From: Oscillospiraceae bacterium
GTDB taxonomy: Bacteria > Bacillota > Clostridia > Oscillospirales > QAMX01
Reading direction: 5' to 3'
Length of the DNA: 5,743 bases
NCBI GenBank assembly: GCA_902772625.1
Contig: CACYBP010000123.1
Coordinates: 1-5,743, forward strand
Part shown: piece after piece, positions 1 to 5,743 of the stretch
Layout of the letters: the number at the start of each line of letters is the position of its first letter
Numbering within the stretch: position 1 is the stretch's first letter
Made by a program: the position numbers and the translations under genes
Notes under the pieces: model-generated
Seen by the model: the letters and a program-made list of their open reading frames with translations, nothing else
Databases searched by the model: none
What the model was told of the DNA's origin: nothing

Positions 1-971
1 AGGCGGTCCACCGCGGCGTATTCCACGTGGCTTTCCTCCAGACCGACGATGCGGTTTTCGGCGATGCGCTTCAGCTCTTCTTCGTAGGCGTCCTGGCGCA
101 GAAGCTCGCTGGAGATACGGCCGTCGCGGATGTTCACCACGCGGTCCACCTTGCGGGCGATGGTGCGGTCGTGGGTGACGATGATGATCGTCACGCCCAT
201 TTCCTTGTTGATCCGGCGGAACAGATCGAAGATCATGTCGGCGGTTTTGTTGTCCACCGCGCCGGTGGGCTCGTCGGCCAGAAGGATCTTCGGCTGGTTG
301 GCCAGGGCGATGGCGATGGCCACTCTCTGCTGTTCGCCGCCCGAAAGCTGGTTCAGCTTGCTCTTATACCGGTGGGAAAGCCCCACCATGTCCAGAAGCA
401 TCTTCGCCCGGGCTTTTCTTTCCCGGCGGTTCGCGATGATCATGGGGATCTGCACGTTTTCCAGCGCCGAGAGATACGGGATCAGGTTTCTGGCGTTGTT
501 CTGCCAGACGAAGCCCACCTCTTTGCGCTTATACTGCACGATCTGCGCCTCGGTCATCTTGGCCATGTTGTTGCCGGTCACGTAGACCATACCGGCCGTC
601 TGCTTATCCAGACCGCCGATGATGTTCATCAGGGTGGATTTGCCCGAGCCGGAGTTTCCGATGATGGCCACGATCTCACCGGGGTCGATGCGAAGGTCAA
701 GTCCCTGCAGGGCGATGACCTCCACGTCCTCGGTCTTGTAGATCTTCACCACGTTGTCGCAGTACACGGCCGCTTTTTCAAAATCGTCGTCGAAGAGATC
801 GGTCGTGGTGCTGGCCACCGCGTCGGCGATATCCTCGTCTTCGTTTTTCCTCTTCTTTTTGAAAAGGCTGTCCCAGAGGGATTTCGATCCGATTTTCTTC
901 ACCGAGGTGCGTCGTCCGTAACGGACCTTCTTTTCCCCGGCGGGGGCGGTCACGGTTTTGTTTTCACTCAA
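1..971 (-). CDS. Second ABC transporter ATP-binding protein with charged N-terminal extension (partial, C-terminus outside window)
   Basis: 323 residues are present before the window ends. Motifs: Walker A GNSGSGKST (105-113, Lys111), Q-loop Gln157 in FVWQNN, signature LSGGEQQR (209-216), Walker B ILLADEP (229-235) with Glu234, D-loop GAVD (237-240) and His267 in VTHD. The ABC fold begins only near residue 68 (VYCDNVVKIYK). Residues 1-45 are basic (KKKRK at 38-42) and 44-65 strongly acidic, an addition not usual in MacB/LolD-type ATPases. At least 56 residues follow the H-loop, ending EYAAVDR, so a C-terminal extension is likely. There is no in-frame ATG before Walker A. I chose TTG at 971-969 (MSENKTV), which overlaps the upstream stop by 8 bp; GTG at 980 or GTG at 953 are alternatives. 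Codon use in the extension looks coding (mostly G/C third bases). Probable partner of the first ATPase on the same permease. Confidence 0.92.
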   Translation of the reverse strand, partial: MSENKTVTAPAGEKKVRYGRRTSVKKIGSKSLWDSLFKKKRKNEDEDIADAVASTTTDLFDDDFEKAAVYCDNVVKIYKTEDVEVIALQGLDLRIDPGEIVAIIGNSGSGKSTLMNIIGGLDKQTAGMVYVTGNNMAKMTEAQIVQYKRKEVGFVWQNNARNLIPYLSALENVQIPMIIANRRERKARAKMLLDMVGLSHRYKSKLNQLSGGEQQRVAIAIALANQPKILLADEPTGAVDNKTADMIFDLFRRINKEMGVTIIIVTHDRTIARKVDRVVNIRDGRISSELLRQDAYEEELKRIAENRIVGLEESHVEYAAVDR

Positions 972-1641
972 CGATCTCACCGTCCTCTAACGTATAGACT
1001 TTGTCGGCAACGGTGAGAAGACCCATATCGTGGGTGGTCATGACCACCGTGATGCCGTGATCCTTCACCAGGCTCTTGATCAGGTCCACCACCACAAGGC
1101 CGGTGTGCGTATCGAGAGCCGCGGTCGGCTCGTCGGCAAAGAGCAGCTCCGGTCTGTGGGAGAAGGCGCGCGCGATGGCGACCCTCTGCTGTTCGCCGCC
1201 GGACATTTCGCCCGGACGGTGATTCATGCGCTTTTTCAGATCCACCATCGTCAGGCATTCCATGGCGCGTTCGCGTCTTTCCTTGCCGGGATACCCGGCC
1301 ACCCGCAGGGCAAACTCGATATTCTCATAAGCCGTCAGGAAGGAAAGAAGCGCCAGCGACTGGAACGCGAAGCCGATCTTTTTGCGGCGGTAATCGTCGC
1401 GCTTCGCTTCGCTGATCCTGGTCAGGTCGGTATCGTGGAAGAACACCGAGCCGGAGGTGGGCATATCCAGAGCTGAAAGCTGGTTCAAAAGGGTGGTTTT
1501 CCCGGAGCCGGAACGGCCGCGGAGGATGACCAGCTGACCCTGTTCGACGGTCAGGTTCGCATGTCTGACCGCGTGCACCGTTTCGCCCGCGGTTTTGAAA
1601 TCGCGGCAAAGATCCACGGTTCTCAAAATGACGTCTGCCAT
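964..1641 (-). CDS. ABC transporter ATP-binding protein (MacB/LolD-like), first ATPase
   Basis: A complete 225-residue nucleotide-binding subunit with every expected motif: Walker [10 protein letters not shown] (42-50, Lys48), Q-loop Gln94 in FAFQS, signature MSGGEQQR (146-153), Walker B LLFADEP (166-172) with catalytic Glu171, D-loop AALD (174-177) and H-loop His204 in TTHD. The length is normal for the MacB/LolD/FtsE-like group and there are no extra domains. It should hydrolyse ATP at the cytoplasmic face and bind the coupling loops of the double-FtsX permease encoded 16 bp upstream. Its stop codon overlaps the start of the second ATPase gene, which implies coupled expression. Because a second, different ATPase follows, the working unit may be a heterodimer with one subunit per permease half; that is inference. 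No catalytic residue is missing, so there is no sign of a degenerate site. Confidence 0.96.
   Translation of the reverse strand: MADVILRTVDLCRDFKTAGETVHAVRHANLTVEQGQLVILRGRSGSGKTTLLNQLSALDMPTSGSVFFHDTDLTRISEAKRDDYRRKKIGFAFQSLALLSFLTAYENIEFALRVAGYPGKERRERAMECLTMVDLKKRMNHRPGEMSGGEQQRVAIARAFSHRPELLFADEPTAALDTHTGLVVVDLIKSLVKDHGITVVMTTHDMGLLTVADKVYTLEDGEIVE
976..988 (-). promoter_or_regulatory. Weak ribosome binding region and overlapping non-ATG start of the second ATPase
   Basis: The minus strand contains AGAGGA (988-983) and GGTGAG (981-976) before TTG (971-969), all inside the end of the first ATPase gene. Spacing is about 12 bases from AGAGG or 4 from GGTGAG to TTG, neither ideal. A GTG at 980-978 is also in frame. 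The TTG overlaps the upstream TGA in the sequence TTGAGTGA, so termination-reinitiation coupling is likely. An in-frame TAG (989-987) lies just upstream and limits the start to this region. Confidence 0.45.
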
Positions 1642-1646
1642 ACGTT

Positions 1647-1656
1647 CTCCCCCCTT
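1647..1656 (-). promoter_or_regulatory. Ribosome binding site for the first ABC ATPase
   Basis: The minus strand reads AAGGGGGGAG, then AACGT and ATG (1641-1639). The purine run begins 1 base after the permease stop codon at 1660-1658, so the whole 16-bp gap is essentially this ribosome binding site. Translation is probably coupled to the permease gene. Confidence 0.7.
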
Positions 1657-1657
1657 C

Positions 1658-4495
1658 TCAGTCTTCGCCGATCTTCAGGGCATTGTTGATCTTGATCTTG
1701 CGGATCAGGTTTGCAAGGATCACGCAGCCGATCAGGAGGATCACCCCGAGGATCACGTAGAGGCGGATATAGTCGCCCGTCTCCGATACGATACGGAAGG
1801 GAAGCTTGAGCGATTCCGCGCTCTGGGTCATGCTGTAAATGGGGATGTAGTAGTTGCTGGCCAGCACGCCGATCAGCACGCCCGCCAGGATCGCGCTTCC
1901 GGAGATCATCCCCTGCTCCAGGATCAGCATGCCGATCAGGCTTCTCACCCGCATGCCGATGGCGCGGATGATGCCGAACTGCAGCACCCTGCGGTTGATG
2001 GAAATGATCCAGTAGATCAGGAAGCCCGCGAAGCACACGATGAGGCTGGTGATAAAGCAGAGGGTCAGGGCGCCGTTCATGCTCTGCAGGGTCGGATCGT
2101 TCTTCAATTCCACGGTGTCTTCGGTCAGGTCGCGGCGCTGATCGATGGGAAGATTCTTCTCGGCGATCTCGGTATACACCTCGTTGGAGGTGACGCCCGG
2201 AGCCTTTTTGATCCAGATCTCATAGGGCTGGATCGGCACAGGCTCGTCCACGTCGTCTCTGAAAATGGTATCGAAGGCTGTGATGGCGAAGAGATGCGAT
2301 CCGTCCCCCGTCCCGGTGGTATCGTTGGGATCGATACCCGGCCAGTAATCGATGAAGGAGCCCACCACCACCGTGCGGAAGCAGCCTTCGGCGATCATGG
2401 CCTGCACCTGGTCGCCGACCTGGATGCCGTAGTCCTTGAATTCGCTGGAAAGCAGGATGGTGTTTTTGTAATCGGTCAGGAGGTTTGCGTAGTTATACCA
2501 GTGATACGGGGTCAGGTGATTGCGCATCTTGGCGGTCTCTGCAAATTCCGAAGGCTCGATCGCCATGATCGCGATGGGCTGATCCATAAAGGACGGCCTT
2601 TCGCCCCAGACGTTCATGATCGTGCCGCGCCAGACGCGGGTGGCCTGGGCCACGGTCTCCAGCTCCTGATAGGGTTCGTAGCTGATCTCCTTGTAAACCG
2701 TGAAGCCGTAGGGCTTATAGACGTTATAATACGCGTAATCGTATTTCCATTCGTTGGTGATGACGATGTCGGCGCCGTCCATGTATTCCAGTGTCTCCAC
2801 CTGGTTGGTGTTGATGGTGCGGGCGGTGTTGGCTGAGAAGATCGACACGCCGATGGTAAAGACCAGAAAGAGCATCAGGAACTGCTCGCTGCCGCCGGAG
2901 CGTGAGACCTGCGTCAGGGAAAGATAGAACACCGGCGACCAGAAGCGTCTTCCGATCAGGAACACCAGCTTGATGATATAGGGATAGATCCGGAGGAACA
3001 GAAGTCCCGCGCCAAGAATAAAGAGCGTGGAGATCAGGAGCATCAGGGGATCCACCGCCGAAGCCGAATCGCTGACCGAGAGGCTCGCCATCATATCCTG
3101 CTGATTGTAGTAGGAGTAGAGGCCGTAAAGCGAGACGGCCAGAAGAATCACGTCCAGGAAGAGTTTGTTCCAGAGCGGGCGCTTGTGGGCGCGGGCCACC
3201 TGCTGCTTGTGGGTCAGGATGGTCTTGCGCGAAGCGGAGATCGCCGGGATCAGCATCATCAGGATGAAGAACAGCGCCGCCGCCAGAGCGTAAAGATAGG
3301 CGGTCCCGGTGAGCTGCACCTTCAGGGCCGAGCGGTTGACGAATTCCAGGAAGCCGTTCGCGCCGCCCAGGAGATAACACATGCCGAGTCCCAGAGGCGG
3401 CCCCACCAGAAGAGCGAACGCGCTGATGATGGCGCCCTCCAGAAGATAGATGCAGAAAATATGCATTCTCGAGGCGCCGCGGCTTTTCAGCACGGCGATC
3501 TCGTTGGCCTCCTGCTCCATGACCAGCTGCGAGACCATGAAGATGTAGAACGCCAGAAGGATGATGACCGGAAGCTCGATCACCAGAAGCGAGAAATTCA
3601 GTTCCCTTTCTCTTTCGCCGAAGCCCTCGAGCACCGATACCACGGGCCAGTCGATCTTGCCGCCGTCGAGCCGCGCCACCGCGTCGGCGTCGGCCGCGTA
3701 GTGCGAGGCGATGCGGGCCGCGTTGGTCAGATCGATGCCGTAATAGTCCAGAAGCAGGTTCCAGTAGCTGCTTTCCAGATAGGTCGGCTTGACGTCGATC
3801 ATTCCCTGAAGGGTCTCCTCATCGACGAACACGGCGCGGATATAGGGTTCGAAGCCCTCGCTCCAGTAGGTGTCTCCCTCGTCCTTGGTGGTGAAGAGGC
3901 CGACGACCTCCACGTCGAGAGTCACGTCGTTATCCATGCGGAGCCACTTCTGCATGCCGAGGGTATAGGTCTTTTCCATGATCATCCGGCAGTCGGCCAT
4001 GGCTTCCGAGGTCATCAGGATCTCCACCACGCCGTCGTCCCTCTTCTCGGGCATTCTGCCCCTGAGAAGCGAGATGTGGTCCTCAAGGCCGGATTTATAC
4101 ACCATGTTGACGCCCTTGGTGTCCAGGGATTCGTTTTCCTCGTAATCGGTATATACGATGAACCGGGTGGACGTCCTGCGGAAGATCGAATCCACCACGT
4201 CAAGACCGTAATCCGCTTTGATGTTCTCCAGAAGCTCGTCGATGGTGGCCTCTTGCCTCTTGATCTTGGCGTCGGTCTTGCCCGAGCCGAAGGTCGTGGT
4301 CACGGTCATGGTGCCGGGATACGCCTGCGTTTCAGCCTGGATCCGCTCCATATCCTTGATCAGCACGCGCTGCAGGACTCCCTGGGCATAGATCGGGATC
4401 CCCGCCAGAAGCGCGATAATCAGAACCGAGCCGGTCAGCATGCAAAGCGTCATCCACTTGTTTTTCAGAAGCTTTTTGAGTACGAATCTGAACAA
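1658..4495 (-). CDS. Double-FtsX ABC transporter permease with two large ectodomains (MacB/FtsX-type)
   Basis: This is a 945-residue membrane protein starting at TTG with a strong ribosome binding site and ending at TGA (1660-1658). Likely membrane segments are near residues 13-37, 301-325, 346-375, 398-420, 441-463, 483-505, 538-557, 808-832, 855-880 and 910-931, about ten in all. An extracytoplasmic domain fills 38-300, and a second lies at about 560-805. Two FtsX-type three-helix modules are visible. Each has the cytoplasmic coupling-loop pattern after its first helix: EIAVLKSRGASR (332-343) in the first and FGIIRAIGMRVRS (840-852) in the second. The duplicated layout means one chain supplies both transmembrane halves, where MacB uses a homodimer and LolCE a heterodimer. 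The neighbours are an adaptor upstream and two ATPases downstream. It should act as a mechanotransmitter moving or releasing a substrate outside the membrane; no substrate can be assigned. The second ectodomain is rich in Tyr and Trp. Confidence 0.92.
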   Translation of the reverse strand: MFRFVLKKLLKNKWMTLCMLTGSVLIIALLAGIPIYAQGVLQRVLIKDMERIQAETQAYPGTMTVTTTFGSGKTDAKIKRQEATIDELLENIKADYGLDVVDSIFRRTSTRFIVYTDYEENESLDTKGVNMVYKSGLEDHISLLRGRMPEKRDDGVVEILMTSEAMADCRMIMEKTYTLGMQKWLRMDNDVTLDVEVVGLFTTKDEGDTYWSEGFEPYIRAVFVDEETLQGMIDVKPTYLESSYWNLLLDYYGIDLTNAARIASHYAADADAVARLDGGKIDWPVVSVLEGFGERERELNFSLLVIELPVIILLAFYIFMVSQLVMEQEANEIAVLKSRGASRMHIFCIYLLEGAIISAFALLVGPPLGLGMCYLLGGANGFLEFVNRSALKVQLTGTAYLYALAAALFFILMMLIPAISASRKTILTHKQQVARAHKRPLWNKLFLDVILLAVSLYGLYSYYNQQDMMASLSVSDSASAVDPLMLLISTLFILGAGLLFLRIYPYIIKLVFLIGRRFWSPVFYLSLTQVSRSGGSEQFLMLFLVFTIGVSIFSANTARTINTNQVETLEYMDGADIVITNEWKYDYAYYNVYKPYGFTVYKEISYEPYQELETVAQATRVWRGTIMNVWGERPSFMDQPIAIMAIEPSEFAETAKMRNHLTPYHWYNYANLLTDYKNTILLSSEFKDYGIQVGDQVQAMIAEGCFRTVVVGSFIDYWPGIDPNDTTGTGDGSHLFAITAFDTIFRDDVDEPVPIQPYEIWIKKAPGVTSNEVYTEIAEKNLPIDQRRDLTEDTVELKNDPTLQSMNGALTLCFITSLIVCFAGFLIYWIISINRRVLQFGIIRAIGMRVRSLIGMLILEQGMISGSAILAGVLIGVLASNYYIPIYSMTQSAESLKLPFRIVSETGDYIRLYVILGVILLIGCVILANLIRKIKINNALKIGED

Positions 4496-4500
4496 GCTCT

Positions 4501-4510
4501 CCTCCTCCTT
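4501..4510 (-). promoter_or_regulatory. Ribosome binding site for the FtsX permease (decides a TTG start)
   Basis: The minus strand reads AAGGAGGAGG followed by AGAGC and then TTG at 4495-4493. This is an almost ideal Shine-Dalgarno sequence 5-8 bases before TTG, with no ATG nearby in frame. It supports TTG as the real start, giving a protein that begins MFRFVLKKLL. Confidence 0.85.
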
Positions 4511-4533
4511 TCACTTTACGAGTGCGGGAAGGA

Positions 4534-5743
4534 TCAGTAGTTGATGACGAGCTCGTCGCCGACCTGAAGTCCGGAGACAATTTCGTACTGGGTGGTGGTC
4601 TGAATGCCCACTTCCACGTTGCGGATCACGGGCAGACCGTCTTCCAGAACGTAGCAGAAATAGCTGATGTTGTCGCCGTAGCCGGTCTTTGCGATATTGG
4701 CGGAATCCACCAGGATGACGTCGTGCTTTTCTTCCAGAATGATGTTCATGCCGCCGCTGTTGCCCATTTTGATGCTGTCGGGAAGGTTCGGGCACTTGAT
4801 GTAAACCGAGCGGGCGTCTTCTTTTTCGTTCAGGATCTCCTCGTCGATGTCGGCGGTACCCTGAACGACCTCGCCGGTGACGACGATGCCGTTGACGGTG
4901 ATCTCCACCTCGCGGCCCGAATAGAACTGATCGTAAAGGATATCCTCTTTCACGTTATAGACGAATACCAGGGAATCCGGATCGGCGATGGTCAGGACGT
5001 CCACGTCCTTGCTGACCATGTCCCCCACCAGGAGAGAGGCCAAATAGGTGATCTTCCCGTCGAAGGGAGCGATGAGCTGGGTTTCGGCAAGCTGGGCCTT
5101 GAGCTCGGCCAGTGCCTTTTCGCTCTTCTCCTTGTCCATCTTGTTGAAGGTGGACTGCATATCGTAGTTCTGCTGATCAAGGGCGAGGTTCTCGGTCATG
5201 GTCTTGATCTGCTTTTCCAGATCGGAGATGCCGGTGAGGTTCGCGCTGTAGGCGTTCTTCGCCGCGGCTACCTTGTTTTCAGCGGCCGTGACGGCGTCCC
5301 GCGCGCTGTTGACGGCGGCCTGATAGACCGAAACGTCGGTAGTCTGCGCGGGAGAAGGTTTGGAAGCGGGAGCGGATTCAGATTCCTTTTCGCTCTCCTT
5401 CGCTTCTTCTTCTTTCTTCTTTTCCTCTTCAGCCTTCTTGGCCTCTTCTTCAGCCTTCTTGGCCTCTTCCTCGGCCTTCTTCTTGGCCTCTTCCTCGGCC
5501 TTCTTCTTGGCTTCTTCCTCAGCCTTCTTCTTGGCTTCTTCCTCAGCCTTCTTCTTGGCCTCTTCCTCAGCCTTCTTCTTGGCCTCTTCCTCGGCCTTCT
5601 TGGCTTCTTCCTCGGCCTTCTTGGCTTCTTCCGCGGCTTTCTTCTCAGCCGCGCTCAGAGCGTCCTCCGCCTTTTTCAGAGCCGCCTTGGCGTCCGAAAG
5701 CTCTTTCTCGGCCTTTGTGATATCGGATTTGAGCGAGGAGGTC
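4534..5743 (-). CDS. HlyD/MacA-like membrane-fusion adaptor protein of an ABC system (partial, N-terminus outside window)
   Basis: Open from the window edge (first full codon 5742-5740) to a TGA at 4536-4534, giving 402 residues; the true start, signal or membrane anchor, and first lipoyl half lie upstream. Residues 1-118 are a continuous, highly charged helix containing the E/K/A repeat (37-104). A Ser/Pro/Thr-rich linker follows (about 117-138), then a second helical arm (about 139-221, interrupted near NLTGIS at 168-173). The sequence LIAPFDGKITYL (from residue 223) is the hallmark return into the second lipoyl (barrel-sandwich) half, and VGDMVSKDVDVLTIAD completes it. A beta-barrel region (about 253-330) and a membrane-proximal domain ending in LQVGDELVINY follow. 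This order matches the HlyD/MacA family. The adaptor would act outside the membrane, bridging to the permease encoded 38 bp downstream. In this family it commonly gates or stimulates the transporter. The substrate is unknown. The internal ATG at 5199 lies within the second helix and is not the start. Confidence 0.88.
   Translation of the reverse strand, partial: TSSLKSDITKAEKELSDAKAALKKAEDALSAAEKKAAEEAKKAEEEAKKAEEEAKKKAEEEAKKKAEEEAKKKAEEEAKKKAEEEAKKKAEEEAKKAEEEAKKAEEEKKKEEEAKESEKESESAPASKPSPAQTTDVSVYQAAVNSARDAVTAAENKVAAAKNAYSANLTGISDLEKQIKTMTENLALDQQNYDMQSTFNKMDKEKSEKALAELKAQLAETQLIAPFDGKITYLASLLVGDMVSKDVDVLTIADPDSLVFVYNVKEDILYDQFYSGREVEITVNGIVVTGEVVQGTADIDEEILNEKEDARSVYIKCPNLPDSIKMGNSGGMNIILEEKHDVILVDSANIAKTGYGDNISYFCYVLEDGLPVIRNVEVGIQTTTQYEIVSGLQVGDELVINY
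5431..5634 (-). repeat. In-frame 21/24-bp tandem repeat encoding (AEEEAKK/AEEEAKKK) E/K/A helix
   Basis: Nine tandem in-frame units span 204 bp (68 residues). Reading along the gene there are two 21-bp units (5634-5614 and 5613-5593), five 24-bp units (5592-5473) and two 21-bp units (5472-5431). The 24-bp units encode AEEEAKKK and the 21-bp units AEEEAKK, with one edge unit starting AAEEAKK. Units 5545-5568 and 5569-5592 are identical; the others differ only at synonymous third positions, apart from the edge unit. In AEEEAKKK every Glu faces a Lys four residues on, the spacing of i/i+4 salt bridges in E-R/K single alpha-helices. I infer a rigid helical spacer in the adaptor. The run continues less regularly on both sides (KKAEDALSAAEKK before, EEEKKKEEEAKESEKESES after). 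Confidence 0.93.

Noticed and set aside
27..1016. Long open frame of 329 codons on the plus strand opposite the second ATPase
   Set aside because: Its translation is His/Asp/Val-rich with no recognisable domain. It lies wholly antisense to a motif-complete ABC ATPase. Such frames arise from the G/C-biased third positions of the real gene.
1595..2836. 413-codon plus-strand open frame opposite the permease
   Set aside because: The composition (His, Asp, Gly, Val repeats) is typical of antisense shadow frames. It runs across the permease/ATPase boundary and has no domain evidence.
4496..4533. Possible terminator or internal promoter in the 38-bp gap between adaptor and permease
   Set aside because: No inverted repeat with a T-run and no clear -35/-10 pair can be seen. 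The gap is largely occupied by the permease ribosome binding site.
3185..4540. 451-codon plus-strand open frame opposite the permease N-terminal half
   Set aside because: Same shadow-type composition, with no plausible motif, membrane segment or convincing ribosome binding site. The minus-strand permease explains the region completely.
4534..5199. A shorter adaptor gene beginning at the internal ATG at 5199
   Set aside because: The frame stays open to the window edge with coherent helix, linker and helix structure. The ATG falls in the middle of the second hairpin helix (IKTMTENLAL), and no ribosome binding site is apparent before it.
5431..5634. CRISPR array or non-coding minisatellite
   Set aside because: The units are directly adjacent without unique spacers, and their lengths are multiples of three. 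They keep one reading frame with mainly synonymous differences, so this is a protein-coding repeat.

Overview
The window holds part of one operon, read entirely on the minus strand. It encodes a MacA/MacB-like, FtsX-type ABC system. From upstream (high coordinates) to downstream (low coordinates) the genes are: (1) a HlyD/MacA-like membrane-fusion (adaptor) protein whose N-terminus lies beyond base 5743; (2) a 945-residue permease with two FtsX-type modules and two large extracytoplasmic domains; (3) a compact 225-residue ABC ATPase; (4) a second ABC ATPase with an unusual charged N-terminal extension, whose C-terminus lies beyond base 1. The gaps are 38 bp, 16 bp and an overlap of about 8 bp, so the four genes are almost certainly co-transcribed and partly translationally coupled. 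No promoter or terminator is visible; the operon probably extends past both edges.

Organism: the sequence suggests a moderately GC-rich member of the Bacillota (Firmicutes), most likely a Clostridia-type anaerobe. The reasons are strong purine-rich Shine-Dalgarno sequences, TTG start codons, and a MacA-like adaptor beside an FtsX permease with no outer-membrane partner in view. This is inference; no phylogenetic marker is present.

How the genes should work together: the two ATPases would sit on the cytoplasmic face and bind the two FtsX halves of the single permease. The permease would transmit ATP-driven conformational change (mechanotransmission) to its ectodomains and to the adaptor outside the membrane. 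The substrate cannot be told from sequence; antimicrobial peptides, lipids and exported peptides are the usual classes for this family.

The most unusual feature is a 68-residue Glu/Lys/Ala repeat tract in the adaptor. It has nine units in a symmetric 7-7-8-8-8-8-8-7-7 arrangement and resembles an E/K single alpha-helix placed in one arm of the adaptor's helical hairpin. Second in interest is the architecture: one double-FtsX permease served by two different, apparently catalytically complete ATPases, one with about 66 extra N-terminal residues and a C-terminal extension. No stretch over 300 bases lacks a gene, and no RNA gene, mobile element or CRISPR array was seen.
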